DNA of 64,000 nucleotides from Branchiostoma belcheri (GCF_001625305.1 NW_017804065.1:399260-463259), one strand, 5' to 3'; shown: positions 1 to 13,767, numbered from the stretch's first letter. Numbers and translations: made by a program. The notes: generated by a model from the letters alone, not told the origin.

Positions 1-2626
1 GTGGTCTTTTCTTAGTGATGCAACAAAAAATTGCTTTTACTCTGAAGTTGTAGAATGTATGTTGCAATGGGGACTATGTGCTTCAGCAACAACAAAAAAA
101 GAAAGATGTACAGAACAAATCTCCCTTACCTCCCAGATTGATTTTACAATAGTGGTACAAAAGATATGTTTATTTTTTGTCAATGAATGATTATTGAAAT
201 GATAGAATACAAATCTTACTGAATGATCTGTACAACTAAAGAATCACAACAGTATTAACCCCTCCCCCTGCTGCCTAATCCCATGACCAATACAGATTTG
301 GTGCCAAACAGAAACCTTAACTGGCAAAAGGTTAAAAGATACAGTATGATGCATGAAATAGTTATGTCTTCCTCTGAGGCAAGACAATTGCTTGTACAAC
401 ATTAATAATGGATGTAATTAATAACAGATGTCGTTACACAAATTTACAAGTATGTTAATTTTTCCTCTCCAGACTTGGTACTATTTCTGCCATTGCTGTT
501 GAATGTTTGTGCTTGTTTCCTGTCTGCGTGAGGCTTTAGTCCCAGTAATCATACATGAGTCAGGTACTTTCCTTTGGTTGTAAAATATTTGATGGGTCAG
601 GCCGTTAGTACCCACCCTATGATTCTGCAGCTCCCTCTGATTGATGGTTTCAGATATCATTCCTGAATAGAAGGGAATTCCACAGGTAAAGTTTGTTAGC
701 CCCTAACGAGACTGAGAATTAGGAATGCCAGCAACTAATTAGCCCCTTTCCCAGCGTGAGGAGACAAATTTGGGAGGAAAATTTCCCGGTCGGCGCAGCA
801 GACAGCCGCTTATAAGGTAGAGTCAGGGAGCTGTGACGAAGCTAGCGAGAAATAACTGGCAGGATGAGCAGACTGTCAACATGCCAGTCTTCTACAGGGT
901 AATTAAACTAGGCACCCGTGTGCATTAGACCAACAGTCAGGCTCATCATCTTCTAGTCAGATTACTTGTGGAAAGTGGACAGATTCTTTCTTCTGTTCTC
1001 ATTCCGATGCAGGGAAGGACTGGGGGTACTTTTTATCTAGCCAAGCACAGAGCCTAGGCCCCATTATTGGAGCTTTCTGACCCATTAAGATCAGGTGACA
1101 ACCAACCAAATCCTCCAAAAGATTTGTTATATGTGAACCTACATGTAATATATGTAACAAGTCTGTTACAATCCTTTTTGGTGTTACATGTACATAATAC
1201 TCCTTCATGAAGTGTTAGATGAACTACAGAATTGATATACAAGACATGGTCAACTACATGATTATTTTTAATGAGTAGATGTGATTAAAGATTTCCATTT
1301 TCCCCTTTAACTGTTGCTTTAACAACTGTGTATGTGAGAGCGAACCGCCCGTAAACCCGCCTTTTAGATTTGAGCTAAGGCCAGCGAACAAAACTAACAC
1401 TGCTATAAAAGTAATTGGTACTCAAAGATACTGCTGAGATTTGTGAAACTAACTAAAAACAGCATCTTTTCAGTGTGAAATTTATCTATGTGCTTCTGAT
1501 GTTTGTGACACAGTAAATTTCTGCTGTAATGCATTTTTCCTTAAGTCACATTTAACACGCTAAAGGCCTAGCCTTCATCCTTTTCTGGTAAATGTGTGTT
1601 TAGGAATGACTCTAGTAGCTTTTAGATGTTTATGAGTAGAAAGCTGCCTGAAGCTTGCCTGTAAAAAAAGTGTGAGTTTTACATGCTGTACTTACTCCAG
1701 GCTGTCATGGCAATGGTTGTTGGTATGGTATAAAAGGCTATCAACGCATCAAGGGATTTCTCCAGTTTTACCGTAGTTCGTAAGTTCTTGTGAGTCATTG
1801 AAAGGGGGCCATACTGTTGAAAATGTGAAGGAATTGTTTTGCTTAGTTATGCTGTTGAATCCCCACCCCCAGTCTTGTTGTGGCCGCAGATTTAGCCCGC
1901 CCAGAAATTGAAGTTTTTCCATACGATGATTGATGCTGTCAAAGTTTTTCAATTTGCTGCATCACTCAAGACAGGTGAGCTTTACGTGGCCTGGGGGTGT
2001 GCTTACCAGGACATTCATTCCTGACTCTGCCGGCAGCCTCTCTCCCGTGGTACCGACCAAAAGTGCAAAATACCCTTTTAATGTTCACTCAGCAAAATGT
2101 GTTAAGCGCTGCTCCAACGCAGCCGTTTAGTGCATTTAATTGAATGAGCACAAGGTGTTGAGCCAGGGAAAGCCGGGCCTGCCGAAAGCCCACCCTGGCA
2201 TTGAAAGTGACGAAGGGGACATTCCACCTACCCGAGCAGAAAACCCGCTCAGAGCGTCCAGCCTCCCCGAGGGGCCGTCTTCCCCCGACTTTTTGTCCCA
2301 AACTAGTTAAAATCCTTCGTCATCTTCTTTGCGTGAAGACTCTGCGTAACTAGGATGAGGCTGCTTCGCGGAAGAAGGCAGCCTTGCATGACAATGTGGT
2401 GGAAAGGTCTGTGGAAGGCCCAGAGGGATAAGACTTGCCTCCCGTGTGTGCGCTGAGTTGTTGTCTGGAGAGAGGGATGCGTTTTGCGCCACGTATCTAT
2501 CCATCTTCCAGCCCCATTAATGGAGTCTTATATTGCCAGAACGTTGTGTAAAAAGGCCCCCTCCCATGGAGCCAATTTGGCCCTCACTTTCATCGTACTG
2601 AGCATTTTTAATGCACATTGTTTCAG
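1..2626. other. Left flank, probably intron of FIGNL1
   Basis: No coding exon could be supported here. The first recognisable exon begins at 2627 in mid-protein, so this tract is most likely intron of the same gene. It is AT-rich apart from a more GC-rich patch at about 2160-2300. Short open frames at 999-1242 and 2089-2504 show no family resemblance. An earlier FIGNL1 exon was looked for by expected residues and not found, so the N-terminal half probably lies outside the window. Confidence 0.5.
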
Positions 2627-5600
2627 ATAATGGACCACGGCCCCCCAGTGTCCTGGGACGACATCGCGGGGCTGGAATTCGCCAAAGCCACCATCAAGGA
2701 GATCGTGATTTGGCCGATGCTCAGGCCGTAAGCGCCCATTTGCTTCAAATCACCATGTATTCCCCCAACTTTCCCTGTACTAAGCGTATTAGTCACCGCT
2801 TATCTGTGGATGGGATCTGCTTAGGTAGCATCCCTAGTCTGACTCCAAAACAGATTTTATGGCAAAATAATGAATATCTGAGCAGATTAGGAGAGGAAAT
2901 GTGTGTTTTCTGTCTGAGGTAGGGTGAAGGTGGCAGGATTGAGTGGTAGCCAACTCCTCCGAGAGCGCCAGAATTTTGTACGCTAGAACGGACGCGGATG
3001 TGTGCCCACTGAGAACATTACATGGATGGAAATGAGCTAATAATACAAGTTGGGCCCTATAAAAGGGATTTCAGCTAATACATTAGAAAATGACAGGCAT
3101 TAGCTTTGGAGACAGGCATGTTTTGACCGGGCAAATTAGGAATGTTCAAGCTATAGAGTAGAGTCGTGCATACAAATACACGGCGTACATTGCGATATGA
3201 TGTGCTACGTGTCTGATTGTGCATCCATTTGGCTCTCTTGCTAACCCTCGAAAAGACCACTGTTAGAATGTCATGACGTCATGCTTTGGTTGAAAGTAAA
3301 ATATTAGGCCAGATTTGTTTGGTCGTAAAAGCTGCCTTTTATATGGAACATTCCTAAGACCACCAGGCTACGCTCTCTTTTTATCGTAGACAATCCTGCC
3401 ACTGAAAGATTAAGAATTATGATATATGTTGACGTGCAGTCTTTTAAAGTAGAACTTCAGTTTTTGATGTTTAGTTTACTACATTTTCCGAAGTACCATC
3501 CAAATTTTGGGGGAATGAATAATACATAAATATACAATATATAAAGAGAGATGAATAATGAATTAGTATGTTTTTGTAACCTCCTTAGCAGGCTCTACGA
3601 TTCAGGTTTTGGGGGGATTAGGATATGATTAATTTTTTTCTGATGTTGGGCCTAAAAGCAACTGAACAAAAGCAGATTATTAGCCCAAAGCAACCCTAAC
3701 TTGTACAGCCTGCTGAGGAGGCTACATTTGTACCTTAAGACTGACCTTGTTGATGTTTCTTTTTTTGAAAATAACCTTCAAAACATTTTGTCAAGTTGTG
3801 TTCTCCTTTTCCCTGTGGCAGGGACATTTTCAAGGGGCTTCGAGGACCTCCCAAAGGGCTTTTATTGTTTGGGCCTCCTGGAACAGGAAAAACCTTGATA
3901 GGTAAGCCTTCTGTTGTCTATGGTCAGGCAGTAAAAAGCCCATTTTGCACAATGTATGTATTTGTCAAAATGTTCTGCATCAAGAATAAACGATATACAT
4001 GTATTGTATAACATTTCCTTTCTTAAAAAGATATCCTCTGGCCAATTAATAGAGGAAATAAATCAGTTTAGATCTACATTGTTGCTTAATGAAAAATTAT
4101 GTCCAGAAATCTGCAGGAAAGTAGGGAAACATATTACACACACTCACACATGTCATGTACATTAGTCTCTACCAGACTCTAATGGGTTGCTGGAAAATAG
4201 TAGATTTTTCCAGGTTAATTTGCCAGGGGATTCCTACCTCCGGATAACTCCTCTGGCAAATTATTCAGTATTTTTGGCCAAATTTACTATTTTCTAGCAA
4301 CTCATTGAAGTCAGGTAGAGACTAATGTACATGCACAGGTCAGTGGTTGGCTGGTAATAGGTTATCCTTTGTCATGTCTGTCATGCAAATATTGTACAAC
4401 CATGACAATTGACCATATGTCCAACCTGCAACAGACTGCACATTTTCAAGTTGATTTCACACCTACTGGACTCATTTTGGTTAATTACTCCAATATTACT
4501 TTACATGAGATTTGCTATTAGATAGAGATATATTACATGTATGGACATGGATGGAAACATTATAATTTATAGTTGGAAGGTTAAGAGTACATTTTTATAG
4601 CACTGGGAAAGGTTGGTTTCTAGTTAGCTACATGTAGTTGTAGTACTAGTATTTATTAAACAGTTGTACATGTAATGTGATATATTTACTTGTAATGATC
4701 ACTGGAAAAAATATAGTGTATCTAGATGAAAGATGAAAATCATGTTTCAACCCTTTTGGTATCAAGAAAGGTTGGTTGTAAATCAGGGAGTTGCATGTAC
4801 ATGTAGATGTACTGTACATGTACATATATATATATATCAAACTGTCAATGTCAGTGAGTGTATATAAGGAAATGTGATAATATCCTTTTAGCTATAGAAA
4901 CGGGTTTTAAATCGGAGTCGTAGAATACATGTATCTGTCAAACAGTTAATAATGTTGGTACGCATATATAATGAAATGCGATCACTGGTAATATTGTAGT
5001 GTATCTATTAAAAGCTGAGGATCACATTTTCAGTCCTTTTGGTATTCTGAAATGTTGGTTTTAAATCAGGGAGTTGCGTGTATATATCAAACTGTTATAA
5101 TGTCGGTAAGTGTATATAGTGAAATGTGATGACTGGTGGGGCCGAGATTGCCCTGCACTGATACTCCATCATGTACCGCTGCCAGTCACATTTGATACCC
5201 AAACATGAAGAATATGAGGCGACACAGCCAACCTGGTTATAAATTTTACATGGACCTCTCTCCTGTTGACAGAAGTGTGGGTTACGCGTTTGCTGTGATG
5301 TTGAGATGCCTTCATTTCTGTCAATGCAGGCAAATGTATAGCAAGTCAATCCGGAGCCACTTTCTTCAGCATCAGTGCTTCTTCCCTTACGTCGAAATGG
5401 GTAAGCCCTCACACACGTACACGCACACACGCCACTAGCCAGCACGAAGAAATAGGATCTCCATTTCGCTTTCGAGCTGCCTTTTCATTCTGGTGATAAT
5501 ACCCCACGTATGATTCTGATCGGATGAAATCCAATCGGGTTTAGAAGTTGTTGTAGTCGGGGCATGCGACATCAATTGATGAAGTTCAGAAAAGGCGGAT

Positions 5601-8588
5601 TTTGTTGTAAGAAATTCAATCGCCGGTGGTGATCGCCCAGACTCAAAGGCATGAGTGGTAATCACCGAACACGAGCTGCATCAGTCGTGTGTCACCATGT
5701 ATCAAAGGGAAGGTCGGTGGCACCAGAGGTCGCCGGCTATCCCCAAATTATACGGAAATTGTCAAGAGTGACTAACGAGTTGATTTGTCTCTCGCTTTTC
5801 TGCCACGCTAATGGATAGGCGAGGAAGGTACGGGTGTGTTTTCTGTGTCAGTGCTCGTGTGTCGGATGCATGTGCCTCATGTGGAAGAGCGTTAGGTGAC
5901 CAGTCATGTGAGATGCTGTGCCAACCTAAATGTGCAGACAGACGCACACAGATGGACATAATGGCCAACTGTTCAAACTGCTCGCAGACTTGTAATCCGT
6001 TAAACTTTACAGATGAAACTCCTTAAGTCTTCCTGGCTGTAGGGACTTTCGTTTGCATACATCCAGTCATAGTAATACTCTTATTTTCTGAAATGCGCTT
6101 ACATTTTGAAAACTTTCATTTTGGCAAACTTTTCGCAAACTTTGAAAACTAGATAAGCTGCTATAATCTTTGAAATGATGTAGTTTAGTCCCTCATCACA
6201 AGGGGGCCTCACAGTATTGGCTTACTACCTGTTGTCATCAAATACAACTTTTGCAGTTGTATAGAGTTGATCAGCCAATTTTGAAGATCTGTCACAGACA
6301 TCGAGTCATTAGATTTGATAAGAAGAAAACAGCAAAGAAGTTATTTAGCTGTACATAAATTGTTAAGACCATTTGAGCCATGCGAGTGATGGGACCATTG
6401 AGCAACGAAAATTGGATTTAATTGACCCTTAATTTTGTAATTGGACTATGATGCACTATGTTTTAGTATGATTTAAAGACAACAAACCACACAAAACTGG
6501 AAAATTTGTTCTTTATGTATGTAATTCTTTTTGTTTAGAAAAATTGTTCTTTATGTATGGAATTCTTTTTGTTTAAAAAAATTGTTCTTTATGTATGGAA
6601 TTCTTTCAAATAGTTGATTACTCAATGGTTTGCTCAGCCTCCAGTGGAAAGGGGGAGCCAAGAAAATTAGCTACAAATGCTAAGAAATTGTTCCTAATGG
6701 CCCTTCCCTTTTATCTCCTGCAGGTGGGAGAGGGGGAGAAACTGGTCCGAGCGTTGTTTGCAGTAGCCAGGTGTAACCAACCAGCTGTGGTATTTATCGA
6801 CGAGATCGACTCGCTCCTGTCATCGCGGGCTGAGGGCGAGCACGACGCCTCACGCAGAATCAAGACAGAATTCCTGGTGCAATTTGTAAGTCTGGTGTCC
6901 AGTCTTGAAAACACTACTTGATTTGTAAGAAAATGCAACTGCACATGGTACTACATTTACCCATACTTTACTTTGATGTGAAGTGTTAAGGAAGAGGGAA
7001 GAAGCACCAAAGAATGTACTTGTTGGGAGAATAATCTTTGTTAAACTGATTGTGATCTGTGTTGTTGCCATTCTCACTGTTATAATCCATTATGTTATAT
7101 ATCCAGGATGGAGTTGGGACAAGTTCAGAAGACAGAATTCTCATAATTGGTGCTACAAACAGGTAAGGACACCAGAAGTTGTCAAAACACAAAAATATCA
7201 AGACAGACTTAGTCAACATTAATTGCTTTGTTCTTTTGACCAACTGTACCAGCAGTGGCCAGTTTTTTTGCGGAGGTTGTCACTAGCACAGGTTTGATTG
7301 TTATATACAGTATAATACAGGTATAAACATCTGACTCAGAAATAACCTATAAGGCTATGGTAAGTTGACAAGTTGTTTTGGTGACCATTTTCAGACCGCA
7401 GGAGATTGACGAAGCTGCGAGACGTCGTCTGGTGAAGAGGCTGTACATCCCCCTGCCTGACTACCCCGCACGCTGCCAAATTGTGCACAGTCTGATGTCC
7501 ACACAGAACCACAGCCTTACAGAGGACGACATCAGCATCATCTGTCAGAGAGCTGAAGGTATGAACAGGAATCCTAAAGTAAGGCCACACCGTGCAAAAA
7601 CCTAACGAAACCAAAGTCTCAAGACCAGGTTTATGTCTTAGGGCAATCAGTTTCATAGAGTAAGCACATTCATGTTCAAGATTTTTCTCCCTCTCCACTG
7701 CTTTTATGATATCTGCTTTTTGACCTCAAAATGTCTGAAAATCAAGGAAATAAAGTGGTGTGGCCTAATGTGTAGATTTAATACTATATTTGAAGCCTTT
7801 GATATGAAAACCTAACATTCAATACATGCAATAACAGCTCTCCCCCAACAAAGCTACCAGTCAGTCTAAGACAACAGTACAACAGGCAGTCAGAGATGGC
7901 ACGCCCTCGCGCAGTTGGCACCCTCTGGCAGAACAAACAGAAACTGCACTGCAGAAAAACACAGACAAACAGTTGTTGATTGCCACAGTAGACCATTAGT
8001 GTAATGTTGCTCAAGGTTGTAACAATGCATATTTGTTGCAGGTTACTCTGGAGCTGACATGGCCAACCTGTGCAGAGAAGCCGCCCTGGGTCCCATCCGG
8101 AGTATACAGGGCTCCGACATACAGAACATCACTCCTGATCAGGTGGGTCAGAATGGATACAATACAGGGAACCAATATAACAGGTGGTCACTATGGACAG
8201 GATTCTTAATGTTTGTGTCATTGGGAAAAAGGGTGGTCACAATGGCCTATATTGTATGCCTAGTATTATCAGTAATGAGTCAGAAGTAGTAAGAAAATCG
8301 TGTTATTGTTAAAAATTTTGATGTTAGCTAATGTTAGAATTTGTACACTTAGATTTTTTTCTGTGCATCAAATTTTAAGTTAGGTGTACCAGTGCACCGA
8401 TTCACATGAATGAATTTCGAGACCTGCCGATATATTCTTATTGATCTGTTCTCTGCTTTCTGTAGGTGAGGCCAATCCTGTTCAGAGACTGTGAGGAAGC
8501 CTTTCGCCACATCAGACCAAGTGTAACACAGAAGGACCTGGACTTGTACGTTGAGTGGAACAAACAATTTGGCAGCGGCGCCACCTAG
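2627..8588 (+). CDS. FIGNL1: FIGNL1, fidgetin-like AAA ATPase (C-terminal part)
   Basis: Eight exons were read with matching phases: 2627-2727, 3822-3901, 5330-5400, 6724-6885, 7107-7162, 7395-7558, 8042-8142 and 8466-8588 (TAG). They join into 285 residues, the catalytic half of a protein that is about 670 residues in vertebrates. Visible features in order: the entry sequence [14 protein letters not shown], Walker A GPPGTGKT (exon 2), pore-loop region SLTSKWVGEGEK (exons 3-4), Walker B VVFIDEID, sensor region [16 protein letters not shown] with arginine-finger candidates, YSGADM near sensor 2, and a Vps4-type C-terminal helix region. FIGNL1 is a hexameric AAA ATPase known to act in homologous recombination through RAD51 and in microtubule severing; that role is family knowledge. 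FPPKG-type neighbours and the GPPV entry favour FIGNL1 over fidgetin. All catalytic motifs are intact. Confidence 0.93.
4154..4333. mobile_element. Palindromic MITE-like element in FIGNL1 intron
   Basis: The two ends are long inverted repeats of about 50 bp. Each arm begins CATGTACATTAGTCTCTACC and continues to an AAAATAGTA block, with few mismatches. A second inner inverted pair, around TAATTTGCCAG and CTGGCAAATTA, lies near the centre, so the whole 180 bp can fold into one hairpin. There is no coding capacity. This is typical of non-autonomous DNA transposons, many of which are known in amphioxus. The target-site duplication could not be separated from the inverted repeat itself. Confidence 0.6.
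4660..5135. repeat. Diverged tandem duplication, about 240-280 bp unit
   Basis: Two copies in the intron before FIGNL1 exon 3, about 4670-4880 and 4960-5135. Both carry, in order, a GATCACTGG-like block, TAGTGTATCTA, CCTTTTGGTAT, AAATCAGGGAGTTGC, TATATATCAAACTGT and GTGTATATA. Spacing between the blocks is preserved while many single bases differ, so the duplication is old. No gene is seen in either copy. Confidence 0.6.
6506..6607. repeat. 38-bp tandem repeat, about 2.7 copies
   Basis: The block TTGTTCTTTATGTATG followed by AATTCTTT begins at 6506, 6544 and 6582, giving a 38-bp period with almost no divergence. It lies in the intron just upstream of the Walker B exon of FIGNL1. Low divergence suggests recent local expansion. 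Confidence 0.8.
7582..7766. mobile_element. Small element with 10-bp inverted ends in FIGNL1 intron
   Basis: The left end AGGCCACACC and the right end GGTGTGGCCT are exact inverted copies 185 bp apart, in the intron between exons 7395-7558 and 8042-8142. The interior has no reading frame of interest. Flanking bases show no clear target duplication, so this is a tentative MITE. Confidence 0.35.
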
Positions 8589-9626
8589 GAAAAGCCTCTC
8601 AAACTACAGGAAATCTTTGGAGCACTTTGAACAAAGAGACAGTCCAAGAAGCCCCTCTTGCTCCTACTGCAGCCAAAGCAAGCTTCTAGCTAACTCAATC
8701 AACCAATGATTACTGATTAACCAAAGCTAGTTAATACTAGTTGTTGCCATTTTTCCGTGGTTGTGTTTTGTGCTTGTGACCAGTGCTATAAGCCGAGTTG
8801 AGAACTCCTACCCGAAAGCTGTGGTGTAATTTAGACTTTTTTGTGTTTTCATCTTGCGTCGTGGACTTCTACCCCACATGCTACCTCACAGTAACAGACG
8901 GCCTGCCTTATTTTTTGCTCAGGGTGCTTTTGTTGCCCCCCTCCCCCTTTTATGCTGTACATTTGCACAGTCTCCCATACATGTATGTGACACTTTCCAA
9001 CAAAACCTCGCATTTTGTATAGTGTATAGAGAGCTGTGCATAGCCCAAAGCCAATTGGAAAAACAGGGTTGTTTTCTAACATAGGTTCAGACAGTACATA
9101 TTAGGAAGGAAGGTCGACCTGATTTTTTAGGTACAGTGTACGTAGATACAAGGGTCTGTCAAAGGAAGGATTGAGCCACAGAAACGTTAAATGCCATTCC
9201 CTCTGACATAACAAAACCATTGCCAGAGTCACATCCAAACATCTACTGTCAAATGTCTATCAGCTACGTTTCTTCTTTGTAAAGAATGTCAGTCAAAAGT
9301 CTGTGGCTGCGGAACATTCATAACAGATATGCAAACTATCAACTGAGAATGTCACCTTTCATAGTTTCTATCTGAAATGTTGTTTTTTTTTTTTTTTTTT
9401 TTTTCAAATTCTTAAGCACTTGCATTGAAAAAGGGAAATATCTACTGTCATATATAACTTTGATCTACTGTCATCTAGTGTCAAAATCTATTAGACTGTA
9501 ACAGGTCTCTATCTCTATATAATTTTTACTGTTAAAATGACATCAAACCTTGTGACCTTTTCCTCTTTTCTCTTTTTTAAAATGTTCAGATTGGTGTGGT
9601 CAATGTGACCACTGATTTCGCCTGTG

Positions 9627-9632
9627 AATAAA
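9627..9632 (+). terminator. FIGNL1 proximal poly(A) signal
   Basis: Canonical AATAAA about 1.04 kb after the FIGNL1 stop codon, with GT-rich sequence following. Alternative signals stand at 13308 and 13334. Confidence 0.45.
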
Positions 9633-9840
9633 AGGGTTGACATTTGAGTCGGAATGTGCATATCAAGTGAAGTTAAAAATGCCACAAAAGTTAAGTTCCA
9701 GCCAGCTGGTCTGAGTAGATGTTGGTGTGAGTCGACTGATAACTGATGCAGCCATCCTTCTGTATTGTATTGTCATTGCCTATATAACTCTTCCTGGATA
9801 TCTACATGTGTATTGCGACTGCCTTGCCGACATATAAGAT

Positions 9841-9867
<27 letters not shown>
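9841..9867. repeat. (AC)n microsatellite
   Basis: Thirteen to fourteen uninterrupted AC dinucleotides in the FIGNL1 3' region. The reverse strand gives a spurious valine-cysteine frame. Confidence 0.95.
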
Positions 9868-9871
<4 letters not shown>

Positions 9872-12800
9872 AAAACCAAAGACTTCAACTCTGCTTTTGT
9901 TGCCTTTCTTACTCGTGTATGGACAAAGAAGTGCTTGGAAACCTGGTCAGTCCAGAACCGACACCTTACCTCAATATTGCAAACAATCCCTGGATCAACC
10001 ACTACAGGATTGCCTACTGGTCTGGGGGGTTGCAAAGAATCATACGTTATTGTAGCCTGTGTTACACAGTCTCTCACAGGCTGATTGGGCCTGGTAGAGG
10101 CATGTTGTAGTCAGGCTACACACTGATGTATTTGACGACTGTTTAAGGGGGTGAAGTTTAACAAACTCCACAGTGGACAACTCTGTAACATGATATATTG
10201 TGACATGGAAGATCATTCTCAAGAAAGCTGTTGCCTAGAACTACCTAGATTATAAAATAGAATCCCATATCCTCAGAAAAAAGGTGTTTTGAACAATAGC
10301 TTGTGAGGCCTGAAGACATAATTTTGTATTCCTTGTGGCCCCATCATGTCACGAGTGTAGTTTTCTTGAGGGTGTCCTCCAAGCACACAACATGCAATCC
10401 TACAAGCTAAAAACAAACTGTATCGTCTTCATTCTGTGTGCAACAAACAAGCACTGCTACATGTGACTGTACATTGTACTACTCTACTGCCTAAATACAA
10501 GTCATCATGGTATTGAACCCAGCATTGCATTATAGAAGAAAGTTTTTCTTTCTATTTGCTTGCTATATATATACATGCTATGTGAATCTGAACTTTTTTC
10601 AAACATGCAACACAGCAACATTTTTTTCAAGTGAATATGGTTCCTGTATGCTAGTCAGTGGAAAAAGTGATTGTAAACTTCTGAGTATTGTAACAGAAGA
10701 GAACTCCTTATAGTAGGACCATATTGCCCAGGCTATATGCAAATTATCAGACAAGAATGGAAAAAGTAAGGGCAGCTTGTCTAGTCCTCCATGTTTCTAT
10801 GGCAACAAAGGGCCTTGATTGACACCTGCCTATCAAAGCTGTCTCTGTCCACCAATTCCCCTCAATGAAATACCAAATATTTTGAAAGAGTTGATATGTT
10901 GCATGTGAAAAACCAATCTTGTTGGGGCACCTCCTAGTTGTAACCATGTATTTGTGTCGTCTTTGAATGTGACATTTAGTAGTGTTGATGAAATTTGTCT
11001 AAAAGTGGACCACAGATAAGGTATTTTTAGACGTCTTCTTTTTGTGAAGACCCATGATGTCTTGTAAATAGACTGCAAGAATTTAAAGAAACTGTCATGA
11101 TTCTAAAAGTGGCTCAGAATGACAACTTTGATGGACAGCTGTTGTATAGGGGCAACTGTATAGAGAAGAATTCATGTGAAACTGCCGTTATATGCAGTTA
11201 TAAAACCAACAGAGCAGCAACATGTCAACCCTGTTCATGTCTCTCCGTGTATGTCGTGTGGAGGACTGTGTGTTACCGTACCTTGTTGTTTGAAATGAAA
11301 GATAAACACATGCCAAAGGATTTACAAATCTTCCTATGATGAGACAAAAATGGGGGCAACTTGGACAGACCACAGCAGTTTTTGTGTAGAAAAATAAATA
11401 GATATAGTCAGATTATTGTAGCTATAACCATGTAGAGTGACAACCTTCCTAGAACTCTGCTTTCCTTGCAAACAGAGTTGAGAATAGTGTACTCCAGAGA
11501 GAAACATTGAGCATAGCATTGGGCTAACATATGGCGATTCCTGGTTTTTAATGCTGATTGTGTAAGTATGTATCCTGAAGCTGTACATGTACCTGTTATC
11601 AGGCTGTTCCACTCTGTAAATACTCATGCTGTATCATCACAACGGTCCTGTGTTCTTTCCCTTTTATTTAATTCAAAAGAGGACTCTTCGGACCATGTCT
11701 TGCCAAAAGTGAAGTTTGACAGAAATGTTGGCTCTTCCACCATTTAAAAAAATGAAGCAGGAGAAACATTTGGGTAGATGTTTTGTTGGTGTATACAAAA
11801 ATTGCGAGACATAGTTTATGATGAACTGTACTGCAAGAAGGACTTGGCCAGTATGTGGTGATAAATTGTTTCCTTGGTTAGACATGTCCTGTTTTCTCGT
11901 CTATATCGTGCGCCGTCCTTTGAACAAGAAAAGCCATATTCTGGCACATGCAGCCAACTCAGCTCAGGGAAATACTAAGACGATTCACACAAAACATGCC
12001 TCCATGAAATCTCTCAAACATTATAAAGCGACAATCTAACACTTAAACCACAAAAAAAGGAAATAGTTTTGATTTTTATGTTTCTAAGTGTGAACCATTT
12101 TGCAGTACCATAGCGCTGAAATGAAGTTGATTTGTTGCCATTATTGTCGTTTTTAACACTGCTAATGTTGTGGGACAGCCTGGTCTATTTGTGCGCATTC
12201 TCCGCTGCTTTTTTTTTTTGTTCTTATCAATTTGAAGTTGGCTTGTACTGTTAATGTTTAAACCCAAGACTGAGTTTTGGGAGGACAGTTGTATTACTGA
12301 TGTGGAAGTTTGTAACACTTAAGTATTTGCATTTCTGGGGGAAAATACCCTTAAGGTTTAAATCCAGACCTGTCGTAACTGCTTATCAGGACATGCTACT
12401 ATTTTCACTGTTTCTCCCAATGAATATTGGAAAGAAAAAACAACCAAAAGTTCTATGGAGCAGGAATATAAAACCATTTTAGATTTTGGAATTTTGAGAC
12501 TGTTGTCAAAGTTTACCATCCAGAAAAAATTAATACTTCTATTCTCTTGTATACAAAAGTTGTTCTGAAGATTGTGTTGTCCCAAAATAATGTAGTTCAG
12601 ACAGGCCAAATGCCACGTAAAAAAATGTCCACTTTCTGTGCTGGTGAAATTTTCCATTTCATTCATCTCATACCCTTGTACAGATGAAGGTGAACGCAAT
12701 GGCGCAACAGCAAGACAACAAAAATGAACTCTGAAGACTTGTCTTCTTGCTATTTTCTTTAAAGGAACGACTACCAAGTGGTCACATTTTGAATGTTCTT

Positions 12801-13630
12801 CAGTAGCCAATAGTACAAAGCCTAGTAGATGATATGTTGAGTAGTCTCAGTATGTGTAAAAGTTTGACTTGTAGAGTTTAAGAAGTAGCCAGTGAAAAAC
12901 ACCTGTAACATTCCCTTGATCGATAAGACAGTGAATGAGCCCATGTATTTGCTTATCAGTGTGCTAGCTGTATAGTCTTGAACAGTGAACATTGTGTAAG
13001 TATGGTTCTACCAGGCACACCTTGCCCGTGCCTGGCGATGGAAAAGCCATCGTTAAAAATACTACTGTCTCCTCTATCTTATAGCTGGGACCAGCAAGTT
13101 CCCAACCGTCACTGTAACTTTGTGGATAGTAGGTCGAAGAAACTATAGCTTGAAGTTTGTGATAGTTTTCCCTGACTTTGGTTCACCTGAGCATCTCGAT
13201 GTGTGAAAGCAGGAGTCTTCTTCACGTGAAGGGTCTTTGGTGTTTTACTGTGCTGTGCTTGGTGCAGTTTGTGTCAAGCATCATTTACAGTTGAATAATG
13301 CATTATTAATAAAGTATATTCCTTTATTCTGTTAATAAAAAATTTTATAGCAAGAAAGGAGCAAAGTGTGATCATGAGTTGACTGGTGAATGTTGATTGT
13401 ATGGATGTTTGGGGGTGTTTAGCACTTAATCTACAACTAAGTAACCTATGGATGACAAACTGAAAAGGCATCAGTTGCAAGCAAACACATTTTCCTTCAC
13501 ATCTGTGACGAAATCGGAAATGGACAATTCCAACATTGCTTCAAATATTGAGACCACTCAATTGACTTGTAACATCATTGCTTTCAAAAGGCTCCATCCA
13601 TTGGGTGTTACATGTTATAACTGTTACAAG

Positions 13631-13767
13631 TTAATCTCCAAGCAGATGTCTGGCTGCAAAAGCGTTCGGGTTAGAACTGGCTGTCTAGAGTGGTGGCAGA
13701 GGACCATCTAGACAGGCAGGTCTATGACCGTAACGCTTTTGCCTCCAGACATCTGCTTGGAGACTAA
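13631..13767. mobile_element. 137-bp palindromic MITE-like element
   Basis: The left arm starts TTAATCTCCAAGCAGATGTC and the right arm is its inverse, ending GACATCTGCTTGGAGACTAA. About 36 bp pair with only two or three mismatches, including the inner GCAAAAGCGTT/AACGCTTTTGC block. A 16-base block of the same terminus (TAATCTCCAAGCAGAT) recurs at 26004-26019 in the PAN-EGF gene, which supports a dispersed family. A TA or TAA target is possible. It sits between the distal FIGNL1 poly(A) cluster and the Ki-67 gene. Confidence 0.65.

Noticed and set aside
2627-8588. Assignment to fidgetin (FIGN) rather than FIGNL1
   Set aside because: The entry [11 protein letters not shown], the [20 protein letters not shown]-type segment and [14 protein letters not shown] are much closer to FIGNL1.
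12358-12810. 150-codon minus-strand open frame
   Set aside because: No domain, signal or splice support; it lies in a non-coding tract and its composition looks random.
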